From: Kibdelosporangium banguiense
Lineage (GTDB): Bacteria > Actinomycetota > Actinomycetes > Mycobacteriales > Pseudonocardiaceae
Direction: 5' to 3'
Assembly: GCF_017876405.1 (NCBI RefSeq)
Contig: NZ_JAGINW010000001.1
Location: 7,515,203-7,579,202 of the forward strand
DNA: 64,000 bases
The stretch's first letter is position 1, and the number at the start of each line of letters is the position of its first letter. Below the pieces are notes generated by a model, which was given only the letters and a program-made list of their open reading frames with translations, was not told the DNA's origin and did no database searches. Shown here one piece after another: positions 1 through 8,477 of the stretch. A program made the position numbers and the translations under genes.

Positions 1-251
1 GCGTTGTTGACCACCAGGTCGACGCCTTCGGCCACCCGGTGCTCGACCGCCGCGATCCCTTCGTCGGTGGACAGGTCGGCCACGAGCACCTCGACAGCAA
101 TTCCGTGGTCGGCGCAGTGTGTCGCGGCCGCCTGGTCGAGCCGGTTCTTGTCCCGTGCGACCAGGACCAGGTTGTAGCCTTCGCCGGCGAGATGACGGGC
201 GAACCGCGCGCCGATTCCGGCTGTGGCGCCGGTGACGAGAGCCGTGAGCAT
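1..251 (-). CDS. Short-chain dehydrogenase/reductase, partial (3' part off the window)
   Basis: Reading leftward from an ATG at 251, the protein begins MLTALVTGATAGIGARF. This contains the TGxxxGIG dinucleotide-binding motif of classical SDR enzymes, followed by a LVARD strand, an ADLS motif and the start of the conserved NN motif (LVVNN) at the window edge. About 83 residues are visible, so the YxxxK active site is not seen and the substrate cannot be named. It is divergent from the secreted hydrolase at 408, and the 156 bp between them should hold both promoters. The family call is firm; the function within the family is open. Confidence 0.85.
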   Translation of the reverse strand, partial: MLTALVTGATAGIGARFARHLAGEGYNLVLVARDKNRLDQAAATHCADHGIAVEVLVADLSTDEGIAAVEHRVAEGVDLVVNN

Positions 252-407
252 GGCGAGAGCGTAATTGCCCCGGCAAATGGTTCCCCTCCGTGGCGCGACG
301 GTCACAACCTGATATTGGGCAGATTATTGACGGCCGTCGTGGATGCTTATAACGTCGGGCGGCACGAGGATCGGAGTCAGGGCCTGGAGCCGTAGGGCGG
401 GAGCCTC

Positions 408-1757
408 ATGTTGAGCATGAAGAGAGCACTGACTTGCTTTGTCGCCGCCGTTCTCGGAGCGACTGTTCTGGTGACGCCGAGTGCTTCGGCGCAAACCGCA
501 CCGACCGGCTATTCGGGGACGCTGCCGGATGGCGCGACCTGGGTCGCGCGGGTGCCGTCCGGGTGGAACGGCACTGTGGTGCTGTTCAGTCACGGTTTTC
601 GGCCGGGGCCGGAGAACCCGGCTGCCGACTCGCCTGACCCGGCGACTGCGGATGCCTTGCTGGCAAAGGGTTTCGCGCTGGCCGGATCCTCCTATGCGCG
701 CCCGGGCTGGGCACTGGACACTGCCGTTCAGGATCAGCTGGACACGCTCGCAGCACTGCGTCGGCACGTGGGTCCGGCGCGCGAGGTCATTGCGCTCGGG
801 CAGTCGATGGGTGGCTTGGTCAGTGCATTGCTCGCCGAGCGCTCCGGCCGGAACATCGATGGCGCACTGACTACGTGCGGATTGGTCGGTGGTGCACTGA
901 ACCTGAACAACTACCAGCTCGACGGTACGTACGCGATGGCCCAGCTGCTCCTGCCAGGACAACCGATCCAGCTGACGAGGTTCACCACCCCGGCCGAGGC
1001 CAACGCGACCGTCAGTGCACTGACAAATGCACTGAGGACCGCCCAGGCAACGCCCGCAGGGCGTGCCCGGATTGCTCTGGCCGGAGCGATGATGAATGCT
1101 CCGACTTGGTTCACCGGGCCGACGCCTCCGTCCGCACGGGACTGGGCCGTTCAGCAGGAAGCGCAATACAACTGGCTGGTGGGCACATTGCCGTTTGTGA
1201 TACCGGCTCGCATCACGATCAACGCCGTGGCCGGCGGTGACAGTTCATGGAACGTCGGCGTGAACTACGCCAAGTTGCTGCACGAATCGGCGCAGTCGTC
1301 CCAAGTGGCCGGTTTGTACCGGCAGGCGGGCCTGGACCTGAGGGCGGACCTGGCCACGTTGTCCAGGAACGCGACGATCGCTCCGGAGCCCGCCGCGGTT
1401 CGCTGGCTGGCGCGTACTTCCGTGCCGACCGGCCGGCTCTCGATACCCGAACTCACTCTGCACACCCTGGCCGACAGCTTGGCGCCAGTCGAGTACCACC
1501 AGGAGTACGGCGGCAAAGTCCGTAGGGCGGGCGCCGAACCGTTGCTGCGCCAGACATACGTGTCCCGGATCGGGCACTGTGCCTTCACTCCGGCCGAGCA
1601 TGTCGCCGCGTTGCTCGCGGTCCAGAACCGGATTCGAACGGGAACCTGGCGGTCAGCCACCCCGGAGGCGTTGCAGGCCACCGCCGAATCGCTCAATCTC
1701 GGTGGTGCGGCGTTCGTTCGCTACCAGCCGCCGCCGTTCGTGAACGACCGGCACTAG
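408..1757 (+). CDS. Secreted alpha/beta-hydrolase
   Basis: 449 aa. The N-terminus (MKRALTC, hydrophobic core, ASAQ) is a Sec signal peptide, so the enzyme is probably exported. The nucleophile elbow is GQSMGG with Ser133, and an oxyanion-type HGF motif lies near residue 62. The C-terminal IGHCAF could supply the catalytic His. The substrate is not recognisable; an esterase or peptidase-like hydrolase is likely. The start at 408 follows a close GGGAG; ATG 417 would give a cleaner signal peptide (MKRALTC). Its stop overlaps the stop of the convergent STAS gene. Confidence 0.8.
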   Translation: MLSMKRALTCFVAAVLGATVLVTPSASAQTAPTGYSGTLPDGATWVARVPSGWNGTVVLFSHGFRPGPENPAADSPDPATADALLAKGFALAGSSYARPGWALDTAVQDQLDTLAALRRHVGPAREVIALGQSMGGLVSALLAERSGRNIDGALTTCGLVGGALNLNNYQLDGTYAMAQLLLPGQPIQLTRFTTPAEANATVSALTNALRTAQATPAGRARIALAGAMMNAPTWFTGPTPPSARDWAVQQEAQYNWLVGTLPFVIPARITINAVAGGDSSWNVGVNYAKLLHESAQSSQVAGLYRQAGLDLRADLATLSRNATIAPEPAAVRWLARTSVPTGRLSIPELTLHTLADSLAPVEYHQEYGGKVRRAGAEPLLRQTYVSRIGHCAFTPAEHVAALLAVQNRIRTGTWRSATPEALQATAESLNLGGAAFVRYQPPPFVNDRH

Positions 1758-2134
1758 TCGCCCAGAGCTGTCCGCACGTCCGGGACCAACGACAGGATCT
1801 GGGCCAGGCCGGTCAGTTCGATCGACCGTCCGACGATCTCGTTGCCGACTGCCACCTGCAGGTCCTTGTTCGTGCGCATCGCGTCTTCATGGGCATCCAC
1901 CAGGACCGCGAGGCCGGGTGAGGCGAGGAAGGTGACGCCCGCGAGGTCGATCACCACCGACGACGTCCCGCGCCGCAGGGCATCCCGGACTGTCTCGGCG
2001 AAGGTGGCTTGTGAGGCCAGGTCGATCGCTCCGGTCACCGACACGATGACTGTGTGCCCGCGCTGTTCGACCTGGCAACGAATGGGCTCGTCCATTTCGT
2101 GTTCAGTCAACGTCTCAACCCCGTCTCGTCGCAC
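1754..2134 (-). CDS. STAS-domain anti-sigma factor antagonist
   Basis: Small STAS protein (126 aa from a GTG at 2134). It carries VIVSVTGAIDLASQATF, then VVIDLAGVTFLASPGLAVLV, the conserved strand and loop with the Ser that RsbW-type kinases phosphorylate in RsbV/SpoIIAA relatives. The role is probably partner-switching control of a sigma factor, but no anti-sigma kinase or sigma factor lies next to it. The start is uncertain: TTG 2110 and ATG 2095 are alternatives and no strong Shine-Dalgarno settles it. Its 3' end overlaps the convergent hydrolase by the shared ctag. Confidence 0.8.
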   Translation of the reverse strand: MRRDGVETLTEHEMDEPIRCQVEQRGHTVIVSVTGAIDLASQATFAETVRDALRRGTSSVVIDLAGVTFLASPGLAVLVDAHEDAMRTNKDLQVAVGNEIVGRSIELTGLAQILSLVPDVRTALGD

Positions 2135-2188
2135 GCTCAGTTACCCCGGCGGAGGCGGCGCTAAACATCCGTTGTCCAGAACCTGAAA

Positions 2189-2218
2189 CGCGGTGCGAGC
2201 CCGCAGGCCCGCACCGCG
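2189..2218 (-). terminator. Hairpin downstream of the esterase operon
   Basis: Perfect 9-bp arms, CGCGGTGCG (2189-2197) and CGCACCGCG (2210-2218), with a 12-nt loop. It starts 7 nt after the esterase stop on the minus strand. There is no T tract, so it is either a GC-hairpin terminator or an mRNA-stabilising 3' end. Confidence 0.55.
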
Positions 2219-2224
2219 ATCGGG

Positions 2225-3133
2225 TCAGCCGCCGAGGCCGAAGAAGGCGATCGCTCTGGCAGCCATGCCAGGCCGGGGCAGATCATGCCCGCCGTTCTGG
2301 ATGGAGATGCCTTCGACCTGGGCTGTGGGGCCCGTACCGCCGTAGCGGGTGCGAGTCCAGCCGGACTGCGGACTGTCGGTGTACGAGGGTGTCTGGCTCA
2401 GACCGGCGACGTTGGTCCACTGCTTGATCTCTTCGCCGTAGTTGGGGTAGCGGAGGGTGTTGTCGTTGGTACCGTGCCAGAGTTGCATGCGGGGGCGTGG
2501 TCCGGTGTAGCCGGGGTACATCGCGCGGGCCGCGTCGCCCCACTGCTGCGCGCTCTTGATGATGTTTCCGCCCGAGCAGTTGCTGTTCCACTCGTTCGGT
2601 GGCGTGGTGGCGAAGCAGGTGGCGGGCACGCCCGCGAACGCCGCGCCCGCCTTGAACACGTCCGGGTAGTCGCCGAGCAGGACGTTGGTCATCATCGCGC
2701 CCGAGGACGCGCCGGTGACGTAGACCCGGTTGCGGTCGCCGTTGCGGTTCTGGATCGCCCAGTCCACCATGGACCGGATGCCGACCGGGTCGCTGCCACC
2801 GTTGCGGCGCAAGGCTTGCTGGGTGTACACGTCGAAGCACTTGCTGCTGCGGGTGACGGTCGGGTAGACGATCATGAAGCCGTACTGGTCGGCCAGCCGG
2901 GCGAACTCGGTGCCGCTGAAGAACGCCGGCCCGGAGCCGGTGCAGTAGTGCACGGCCACCAGGATCGGCCGCGGGCTCATCGGCCGGTCCGGAACGTAGA
3001 TGTGCATCTGCAGGTTGCTCGGGTTGTTGCCGAAGTTCGTCACCTGGACCAGCGACGCCGCCGAAGCGGACGGCGGCGCGAGCAGAGCCAGCAGGACCGC
3101 GAACACACACCCGAGGGCGGTTCTTTTGATCAC
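2225..3133 (-). CDS. Secreted PHB-depolymerase/feruloyl-esterase-type esterase
   Basis: 302 aa from GTG 3133. A signal peptide (MIKRTALGC, hydrophobic stretch, SASA) leads into the fold of the esterase PHB depolymerase family (LpqC/CE1-like). The nucleophile is in GASSG (Ser143), the catalytic Asp probably in GTNDNT, and His in NGGHDLP. Members cleave polyhydroxybutyrate, feruloyl or acetyl esters of plant polymers. The GTG start overlaps the stop of the upstream SGNH hydrolase as GTGA, so the two are translationally coupled and probably act together outside the cell. The open frame continues upstream, but only this start gives a signal peptide. Confidence 0.85.
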   Translation of the reverse strand: MIKRTALGCVFAVLLALLAPPSASAASLVQVTNFGNNPSNLQMHIYVPDRPMSPRPILVAVHYCTGSGPAFFSGTEFARLADQYGFMIVYPTVTRSSKCFDVYTQQALRRNGGSDPVGIRSMVDWAIQNRNGDRNRVYVTGASSGAMMTNVLLGDYPDVFKAGAAFAGVPATCFATTPPNEWNSNCSGGNIIKSAQQWGDAARAMYPGYTGPRPRMQLWHGTNDNTLRYPNYGEEIKQWTNVAGLSQTPSYTDSPQSGWTRTRYGGTGPTAQVEGISIQNGGHDLPRPGMAARAIAFFGLGG

Positions 3134-3840
3134 GAGGCTGCCCTCGTGGGGTTGCCGATGCTGCCGGGCACCGATCGCAGGGCGTTGAACCAGGTGGCAG
3201 CCATCTTGTTGTAGCCGTTGGCATTGGGGTGCACGCCGTCGATCAGGTCGGCGGTGGTGAGCGCGGTGTGCATGTTCACCAGGCGGACGCGCTTGCCCTG
3301 GTTGACCTTGCTCTGCACGATCCCCGGGATCGCGGCGTTGAAGGTGCGGGCCGCGTTCTGCCAGCCGGCGTTGGACAGCGGGATGATCGTGGCCACGAAC
3401 ACGTCGGCGCCGGGGGCGGTCGCGGTGATCCGATCGATCAATGTGGACAGCCGGCCGGGTGCGCCGCCCAGGTTGAAGTTCTGGATCACATCGTTGGTGC
3501 CGATGTGCAGCAGCACCGAACGCGGGTTCGTGGCACGGACCCAGATCACGATGTTGGCGTCGATCTGGTCGATGCGCCAGCCGGGGTGGCCCTGGTGGTC
3601 GTGGTCCCACAGGGCGGCCGGGCCGTTGAACTGGTTGCCGACGAAGTCCACCCGGTAACGGCCGTTGACGAAGCTCTGCCAGAGCCCGATCCGGTATCCG
3701 CCAGGGATCTGCGTGCCGTGCGTGATGGAGTCGCCCAGCGGCATGACCCGGACGCCGCCGTTGGACTCGGCGGCCGCGGGTGTCGTGGCGCTGGCAAGTA
3801 CGAGGGCCGTACCGACGACGAGGGTACGAATTCTGTGCAT
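3130..3840 (-). CDS. Secreted SGNH/GDSL hydrolase
   Basis: 236 aa. An N-terminal signal peptide (MHRIRTLVVG to PAAAES) precedes the SGNH blocks: PLGDSITHG (Ser38), HIGTNDV, and DGVHPNANGY with the catalytic Asp/His. Such enzymes deacetylate polysaccharides or cleave small esters. The start is well supported by GAGGTGATC, complementary to the 16S tail, 5 nt before the ATG. It is the first intact gene of an operon with the esterase at 2225. Secretion and the pairing suggest attack on acetylated or feruloylated plant cell wall; that is inference. Confidence 0.9.
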   Translation of the reverse strand: MHRIRTLVVGTALVLASATTPAAAESNGGVRVMPLGDSITHGTQIPGGYRIGLWQSFVNGRYRVDFVGNQFNGPAALWDHDHQGHPGWRIDQIDANIVIWVRATNPRSVLLHIGTNDVIQNFNLGGAPGRLSTLIDRITATAPGADVFVATIIPLSNAGWQNAARTFNAAIPGIVQSKVNQGKRVRLVNMHTALTTADLIDGVHPNANGYNKMAATWFNALRSVPGSIGNPTRAAS

Positions 3841-3883
3841 CGGGATCACCTCTCTCAGCAGTGGGAGTTGCTTGGGTGAGCAG

Positions 3884-4006
3884 TCAGGGCAGCTTGTTGT
3901 GGTCACCGCTGGAACCTGGGGCCATGCCCTGGTACGGGTACTGCATCCGGCAGGAGTTGATCTCCATGGCCTGGTCGATGCCCGCGCACCGGCGTGCTGC
4001 ACGCAT
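3884..4006 (-). pseudogene. Possible C-terminal remnant of a lost secreted protein
   Basis: A short frame upstream of the SGNH gene on the same strand encodes about 40 residues ending GSSGDHNKLP, with coding-like third-position GC and internal Cys and Tyr/Pro-rich text (CRMQYPYQGM). Open reading continues upstream only to a stop near 4093, and no good Shine-Dalgarno is visible. It reads like the tail of a larger protein removed by deletion. I do not recognise the family. It could instead be a genuine small peptide. Confidence 0.3.
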
Positions 4007-4224
4007 AGGGAAAGTCCCATCGTCACCGTTGACGGACAAGCCGCACCGCCATTCCGGCGCGACTCCGGATCGAAACTTTCGCTGCTGTCAAGACAAATTT
4101 CAGCCAATGTAGCGGCAGGCCGGCGATCAGGTCAACCTCGCGGTGAGCACGTGTTGTGAGCGCCATCCCACCTGTTCAAGCAGCATTTCGCAAGATCTGC
4201 GACTACTGCATGTGAGTGTGGACC

Positions 4225-4254
4225 TTGACGCGCGGGTGATGGAGGTTCTACCGT
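4225..4254 (+). promoter_or_regulatory. Promoter-like -35/-10 pair with no intact gene behind it
   Basis: TTGACG (4225-4230), an 18-nt spacer and TACCGT (4249-4254), matching the TTGACN/TANNNT pattern of actinobacterial housekeeping promoters. The predicted transcription start falls just before the palindrome at 4264. A GGAGG and a GTG (4253) overlap the -10, but the frame behind them does not look like a gene. The next intact gene on this strand starts at 4842. Confidence 0.45.
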
Positions 4255-4263
4255 GAGCGAGAT

Positions 4264-4283
4264 TCCTGGGAGCGCTCCCAGGA
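4264..4283. promoter_or_regulatory. CebR-type LacI-family operator (perfect 20-bp palindrome)
   Basis: A perfect 20-bp palindrome whose 14-bp core, TGGGAGCGCTCCCA (4267-4280), is, as I recall it, the published operator of the Streptomyces cellobiose regulator CebR. It sits a few bases after the predicted start of the promoter at 4225, the classic repression position. Both LacI regulators in this window have different palindromes beside them, so the cognate repressor probably lies elsewhere. Confidence 0.6.
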
Positions 4284-4329
4284 TTGCCGCACTGCGGGCT
4301 GGTCGGAGTGGTCTCCGAAATTTTCGGGA

Positions 4330-4599
4330 TCACGACTGCCGCTCGGCCAGGAAGAGCACATCGTTGTCACCGGCCCATGTGTGTGTCTGGGCGTGGATAT
4401 GCCTCGCGTGCGTGTTTCCCGTCATGGTGTGGAGACTGGCCTGGGCGGAGGCATCGACCACGGTGACGGTCCGGCCGCTGCCGGCGATCACATGAGCCGC
4501 TGTGAGTCCGGCGATGTCCGCTCCTACGATGGCGACGTCGACATCGTGACTGGCGCGTTTGCGTCCACGGCGGAATCGCTTCACAGGCGGTCCTGTCAT
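4330..4599 (-). pseudogene. Remnant of an FAD-dependent oxidoreductase N-terminus
   Basis: About 89 codons. The text VDVAIVGADIAGLTAAHVIA, then TVTVVDA, is the FAD-binding Rossmann start of flavin amine-oxidase-like proteins (normally GAGIAGLTAA). The second glycine of the motif is replaced by Asp, similarity fades after about 35 residues, and the frame stops at 4330. A functional enzyme would need several hundred more residues, so this is a truncated, decaying copy. No convincing ribosome binding site precedes the ATG at 4599. Confidence 0.45.
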
Positions 4600-4841
4600 G
4601 TGAACAATTGCATGCCAGCATCGTCCGGAGGCAGGGAGGCCGGTGCCCATCCGTGTACCGGCTGGTGGCGGTGCCTGCCCGGCGTGCGGCGCTCCCGCTG
4701 CCCGGCGGGGGCGGCGTCAGCCAGTTGGCTGGATCTTGCCCGCCGTTGGTCGGCGGTGCGGGTTGACCTGCGGCAACAGTGCCGGCGGGGCCCTATCCTC
4801 CAGTGTGCCAGGCGACTATTGGTTCTGCTAGGAGTTGTGTT

Positions 4842-5501
4842 GTGATTCGGGTAGTGGTGGTGGACGACGAGGCGCTGGTCCGCTCGGGTTTCGAGCTGAT
4901 CCTGCGGGCCGCGGGCGACATCGACGTGGTGGCAACGGCCAGCGGTGCCCAGGCGGTGCGGGAGATCTCGTTGCAGAAGCCGGACGTCGTCCTGCTGGAC
5001 ATCCGGATGCCGGACGTCGACGGGCTGACCATTCTGCGTCAGCTGCGGGCCATGCCGGAGCCGCCCATCGTGGCCATGCTGACCACGTTCGATTCCGACG
5101 AGTACATCGCGGCGGCGCTGCGGTCGGGCGCGGCCGGGTTCCTGCTGAAGGACACCGACCCGGAGCAGTTGGCCCAGCTGGTCCGGACGTTGGCCAGCGG
5201 CGGGGTGGTGCTGTCGCCGAAGGTCACCCGGGCGGTGGTGGACGGCTATCTGGACGCGGGTGCCGGCACGGAGGCAGCCGACCGGGTGGCGCAGCTGACC
5301 GAACGGGAACGTGATGTGCTGGTGCTCATCGCGGCTGGACTGTCCAATGCGGACATCGGTGCCCAGGTGCATCTGAGTGTGGGCACGATCAAGGATCACG
5401 TCAGTGCGATTCTGACCAAGCTGCGGGTGGGCAGTCGTGTGCAGGCGGCGTTGCTCGCGGAGCGTGCCGGGCTGCTGCGGCAGGGTGACAGCGAGCGATG
5501 A
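4842..5501 (+). CDS. NarL/LuxR-family response regulator
   Basis: 219 aa from GTG 4842, with AGGAG seven bases upstream. The receiver domain has DDE near the start, phospho-acceptor Asp53 in LLDIRMPD, and the switch Thr and Lys (MLTTFD, FLLKDTD). The C-terminal LuxR helix-turn-helix reads LTERERDVLVLIAAGLSN through VHLSVGTIKDHVSAIL. It is the output half of a two-component system. The kinase gene follows directly, overlapping as ATGA, so the regulator is encoded first. The stimulus and targets are unknown. Confidence 0.92.
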   Translation: MIRVVVVDDEALVRSGFELILRAAGDIDVVATASGAQAVREISLQKPDVVLLDIRMPDVDGLTILRQLRAMPEPPIVAMLTTFDSDEYIAAALRSGAAGFLLKDTDPEQLAQLVRTLASGGVVLSPKVTRAVVDGYLDAGAGTEAADRVAQLTERERDVLVLIAAGLSNADIGAQVHLSVGTIKDHVSAILTKLRVGSRVQAALLAERAGLLRQGDSER

Positions 5502-6604
5502 TCACGCGGGATCGGGTGGTCGATGCCTTGCTGGTGGGCTTGGCCGGCTTCGACGCGTGGCTGACCGCGGATGTCTTCACTGACGGGACCGATCTCCTGG
5601 TGATCGCCTTCACGGTGATCGCGGCGCTCGGTCTGGTGGTTCGCCGGAGTCTGCCCTGGGTGTCGTTCCTGGTGACGTTGCCGACGTGGTTCGTGTCGCA
5701 GTCCATGGTCGCCACACTGGTCGCGCTCTACACAGCCGCGAGACTCACCCGTGATCGGCGTGTGCTGGCCCTGGCAGGTCTCGTGGTCGCCTGTGGTTAC
5801 GCCTTTCCCTGGCCGCCGCAGGAGTTCTCGGAGACTCCGGGCAAGGCGCTCCTGCTCAGCGTCGTCTACGCGGTGATGACCGCTGCCGCGCCGGTGTTCC
5901 TCGGTCAGCTGGTGCGTGCCCGCCATCTTCTTTCGTTGCGGCTGAAGGAGATCGACGAGGCCCGTGAGCACGAGCGCGAGCTGATCGCACAGACAGTCCT
6001 GGCCAAGGAACGCGCCCAGCTGGCGCGGGAAATGCACGACGTTGTGTCCCATCAGGTCAGCCTGATCGCCGTGCGAGCCGGTGCCCTGCAGGTCAGCACC
6101 GCCGATGCGGACGCCAAGGACGCGGCGTCCACCATCCGCCGCCTGAGCGCCGACACCCTCGACGAGCTGCGGCACATGGTCACCCTGTTGCGCGCCTCCG
6201 GCAGCCTGGACACCGAACTCAGCCCGCAACCCACGCTGGCACAACTCGAACAGCTCATCAGAAGCAGTGGCATCCACGTCCGGCTGGACGGCGAGCTGCC
6301 CACCGGCATCGGTGCCCACTCGCAGCGAGCGATCTACCGCACAGTGCAGGAAGCGCTGACCAACGTCCGCAAACACGCACCCGGCGCCACCGCCACCGTC
6401 CACATCGAACGAGAAGACACCGACCTGACCGTCACGATCACCAACACCCGCCCGACCCGCCCCGCAGTCCAGCTGCCCAGCGCGCACCACGGACTCATCG
6501 GCCTACGTGAACGCGCCGAACTGCTCGGCGGCACCGTGGAAGCCGGCCCCATCCCGGGCGGCGGATTCCGGGTCCGGCTGGCACTGTCCACCGCAGGCCA
6601 GTAA
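5498..6604 (+). CDS. Membrane sensor histidine kinase (HisKA_3 type)
   Basis: 368 aa. The N-terminal 130 residues form about four to five hydrophobic segments with short loops, then a linker helix (LRLKEIDEAREHERELIA). The dimerisation helix carries the phospho-acceptor His in LAREMHDVVSHQVSLIAVRA, and the HATPase domain carries the N box (VQEALTNVRKHA) and G boxes (HGLIGLRERAELLGG). With no large extracellular domain it probably senses a membrane or envelope signal. It is coupled to the upstream response regulator by an ATGA overlap. DesK/LiaS-like architecture. Confidence 0.92.
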   Translation: MITRDRVVDALLVGLAGFDAWLTADVFTDGTDLLVIAFTVIAALGLVVRRSLPWVSFLVTLPTWFVSQSMVATLVALYTAARLTRDRRVLALAGLVVACGYAFPWPPQEFSETPGKALLLSVVYAVMTAAAPVFLGQLVRARHLLSLRLKEIDEAREHERELIAQTVLAKERAQLAREMHDVVSHQVSLIAVRAGALQVSTADADAKDAASTIRRLSADTLDELRHMVTLLRASGSLDTELSPQPTLAQLEQLIRSSGIHVRLDGELPTGIGAHSQRAIYRTVQEALTNVRKHAPGATATVHIEREDTDLTVTITNTRPTRPAVQLPSAHHGLIGLRERAELLGGTVEAGPIPGGGFRVRLALSTAGQ

Positions 6605-6724
6605 CACGCATGTCCGTGCCCGAAGCGGGTACTCCTCGTCTGTGCGAACGGCCGAACAGATCCGACGTGCCGCCAAGCGAGCACGTCGGCGCTGCCAGGG
6701 CAACACGGACGGACGGAGTGAGTT

Positions 6725-7726
6725 GTGGCCGGCAAGGTGGTGGTGATCACAGGCGCGAGTGGCGGCGTCGGGCGTGCTGTGGCGCGGGCGTTCGCCCGCC
6801 GGGGCGACCGGGTGGCGCTGATCGCCCGTGGGCAGTCCGGTTTGGACAGTGCGGCGGCGGATGTCCGGGCAGCGGGCGGGCAGCCGCTGGTGGTTGCCGC
6901 CGATGTGGCTGATCACAACGCGGTCGAGGCCACCGCGGAGCGGGTGGAACGTGAACTGGGGCCGATCGACGTGTGGGTCAACGATGCGTTCGTGGGAGTG
7001 TTCGCGCCGGTCACCGAGATCGAACCGGCGGAGTTCCGCAGGGTCACCGAGGTCAGCTATCTGGGATATGTGCACGGCACGAAAGCCGCCCTGAAACGGA
7101 TGCTGCCGCGCGATCGCGGCGTCATCGTCCAGGTCGGTTCGGCGTTGGCGTACCGGGGGATTCCGCTTCAGTCGGCGTACTGCGGGGCCAAGCATGCGAT
7201 CCAGGGATTTCACGAATCGCTGCGGTGCGAGTTGTTGCACGCTAAGTCCGGTGTACGGGTCACGATGGTGCAGTTGCCCGCGACGAACACACCCCAGTTC
7301 GGCTGGGTGCTGTCCCGATTGCCGCGGCGTGCGCAGCCGGTGCCCCCGATCTACCAGCCAGAGGTCGCGGCGCGAGCCATCATGCACGCCGCAGACCACC
7401 CTCGGCGGCGTGAGCGCTGGGTCGGCATGTCCACCGTCGCGACTCTGTTGGGGGACAAGCTGATTCCTGGCCTGCTAGATCACTACCTGGCGCGGTCCGG
7501 GTACGCGTCCCAGCAGACGAGCGCACCACGGGATCCGCAGCAGCCCGCGAACCTTTGGAAACCCGCAGACGACAGGTCCGGAACCGATCAGGGCGCACAC
7601 GGCGACTTCGACGACACCGCTCATGCGCACAGCGCGCAGCTATGGATGGCCGAGCATCCCGGTGTGGTCGCTGGTGCCGCGCTGGCGATCGGTCTTGGCA
7701 TTGCTGGTGTCGTGCGAGGCCGGTGA
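6725..7726 (+). CDS. SDR-family oxidoreductase with a C-terminal membrane anchor
   Basis: 333 aa from GTG 6725, preceded by GGAG. It has the nucleotide-binding motif TGASGGVG (residues 9-16), NDAF in place of NNAG, the active-site YCGAKHA, and a PATNTP segment. After the SDR core (about 270 aa) come a polar linker and a hydrophobic tail (VVAGAALAIGLGIAGVV) ending in VRGR, which suggests a tail-anchored protein. It is first in a tight cluster with an alpha/beta-hydrolase and an unknown protein. The substrate is unknown. Confidence 0.85.
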   Translation: MAGKVVVITGASGGVGRAVARAFARRGDRVALIARGQSGLDSAAADVRAAGGQPLVVAADVADHNAVEATAERVERELGPIDVWVNDAFVGVFAPVTEIEPAEFRRVTEVSYLGYVHGTKAALKRMLPRDRGVIVQVGSALAYRGIPLQSAYCGAKHAIQGFHESLRCELLHAKSGVRVTMVQLPATNTPQFGWVLSRLPRRAQPVPPIYQPEVAARAIMHAADHPRRRERWVGMSTVATLLGDKLIPGLLDHYLARSGYASQQTSAPRDPQQPANLWKPADDRSGTDQGAHGDFDDTAHAHSAQLWMAEHPGVVAGAALAIGLGIAGVVRGR

Positions 7727-7730
7727 GTGT

Positions 7731-8477
7731 GTGAGCCAGTCGATGATGGGTCCTGTGTGGACGGCGACCCCGTGGGGAGCAGTGCACGCACTGGTGGCTG
7801 GTGTGCCGGACAAGGGCGATGTGGTTGTTGTTCCGGGACTTGGCGTTTCGGTCTACCTGAGGCAGAGCGTGTGCTCGCTGGGTGCGGCCGGCTTCCGGGC
7901 CTGGCTGGCCGATCCTCCCGGGTTCGGTGACAGCGGCGATCCACCGCATCCGCTTGATATCGGGGAGATCGCGGCGGTTTTCGCGCACTGGTTACGGGAC
8001 AGGGATCTTGAGCAGGTGACTCTGATCGGGCATTCCTGCGGAACCCAGATCGCCGCCCGGGTCGCGGCGGCCGAGCCCGATCTGGTTCAACGGCTTGTGC
8101 TGGGCAGTCCGACGGTGGATCCGCGTTACCGCTCCTGGCCGAAGGCACTGCTCAGGTGGGTACGTGACGGTCGGCTGGAGCCCAAATCCCTCACACGGAC
8201 CCAGCAGCCGGAGTGGCGCCGGGCAGGGGCGGCACGGTTGTTCCGGTTGACCCGCTCCATGCTTGCCGACGATCTGGAAACCTCGCTGAGCCATGTGACG
8301 TGCCCGGTTGTGGTCGCCCGGGCCGAGCACGACCCGATATCGACGCCGGAGTGGGCGCAACGCCTGGCCCAGGGCGAGGACCGGAACCTTGTCAAGATAC
8401 CTGGCCTGGCACATGCATTCCCGTATCAGGCTCCTGGTGCGTTCGCCGACGTCCTGTCCGGAACGGAGCCGTCATGA
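7731..8477 (+). CDS. Alpha/beta-hydrolase, cytoplasmic
   Basis: 248 aa from GTG 7731; ATG 7743 is the alternative start. It has a typical small alpha/beta-hydrolase fold: PGLGVSVY oxyanion region, DPPGFGDSGDPP, nucleophile elbow IGHSCGTQ, acid in AEHDPIS and His in GLAHAFPY. There is no signal peptide. It starts 4 nt after the SDR stop and overlaps the next gene by ATGA, so the three are expressed together. The substrate is unknown; lactonase, esterase and haloalkane-type activities all fit the fold. Confidence 0.85.
   Translation: MSQSMMGPVWTATPWGAVHALVAGVPDKGDVVVVPGLGVSVYLRQSVCSLGAAGFRAWLADPPGFGDSGDPPHPLDIGEIAAVFAHWLRDRDLEQVTLIGHSCGTQIAARVAAAEPDLVQRLVLGSPTVDPRYRSWPKALLRWVRDGRLEPKSLTRTQQPEWRRAGAARLFRLTRSMLADDLETSLSHVTCPVVVARAEHDPISTPEWAQRLAQGEDRNLVKIPGLAHAFPYQAPGAFADVLSGTEPS

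Noticed and set aside
3841..4107. N-terminal extension of the SGNH hydrolase to 4107
   Set aside because: The extension has no signal peptide or domain, while the ATG at 3840 has an excellent ribosome binding site and begins a signal peptide.
4253..4495. Plus-strand frame with GGAGG and GTG start behind the CebR-type operator
   Set aside because: The start codon overlaps the predicted -10, the first codons are the operator palindrome, and the downstream text is Trp/Cys/Ser-rich without coding character; it also lies opposite the flavoprotein remnant.
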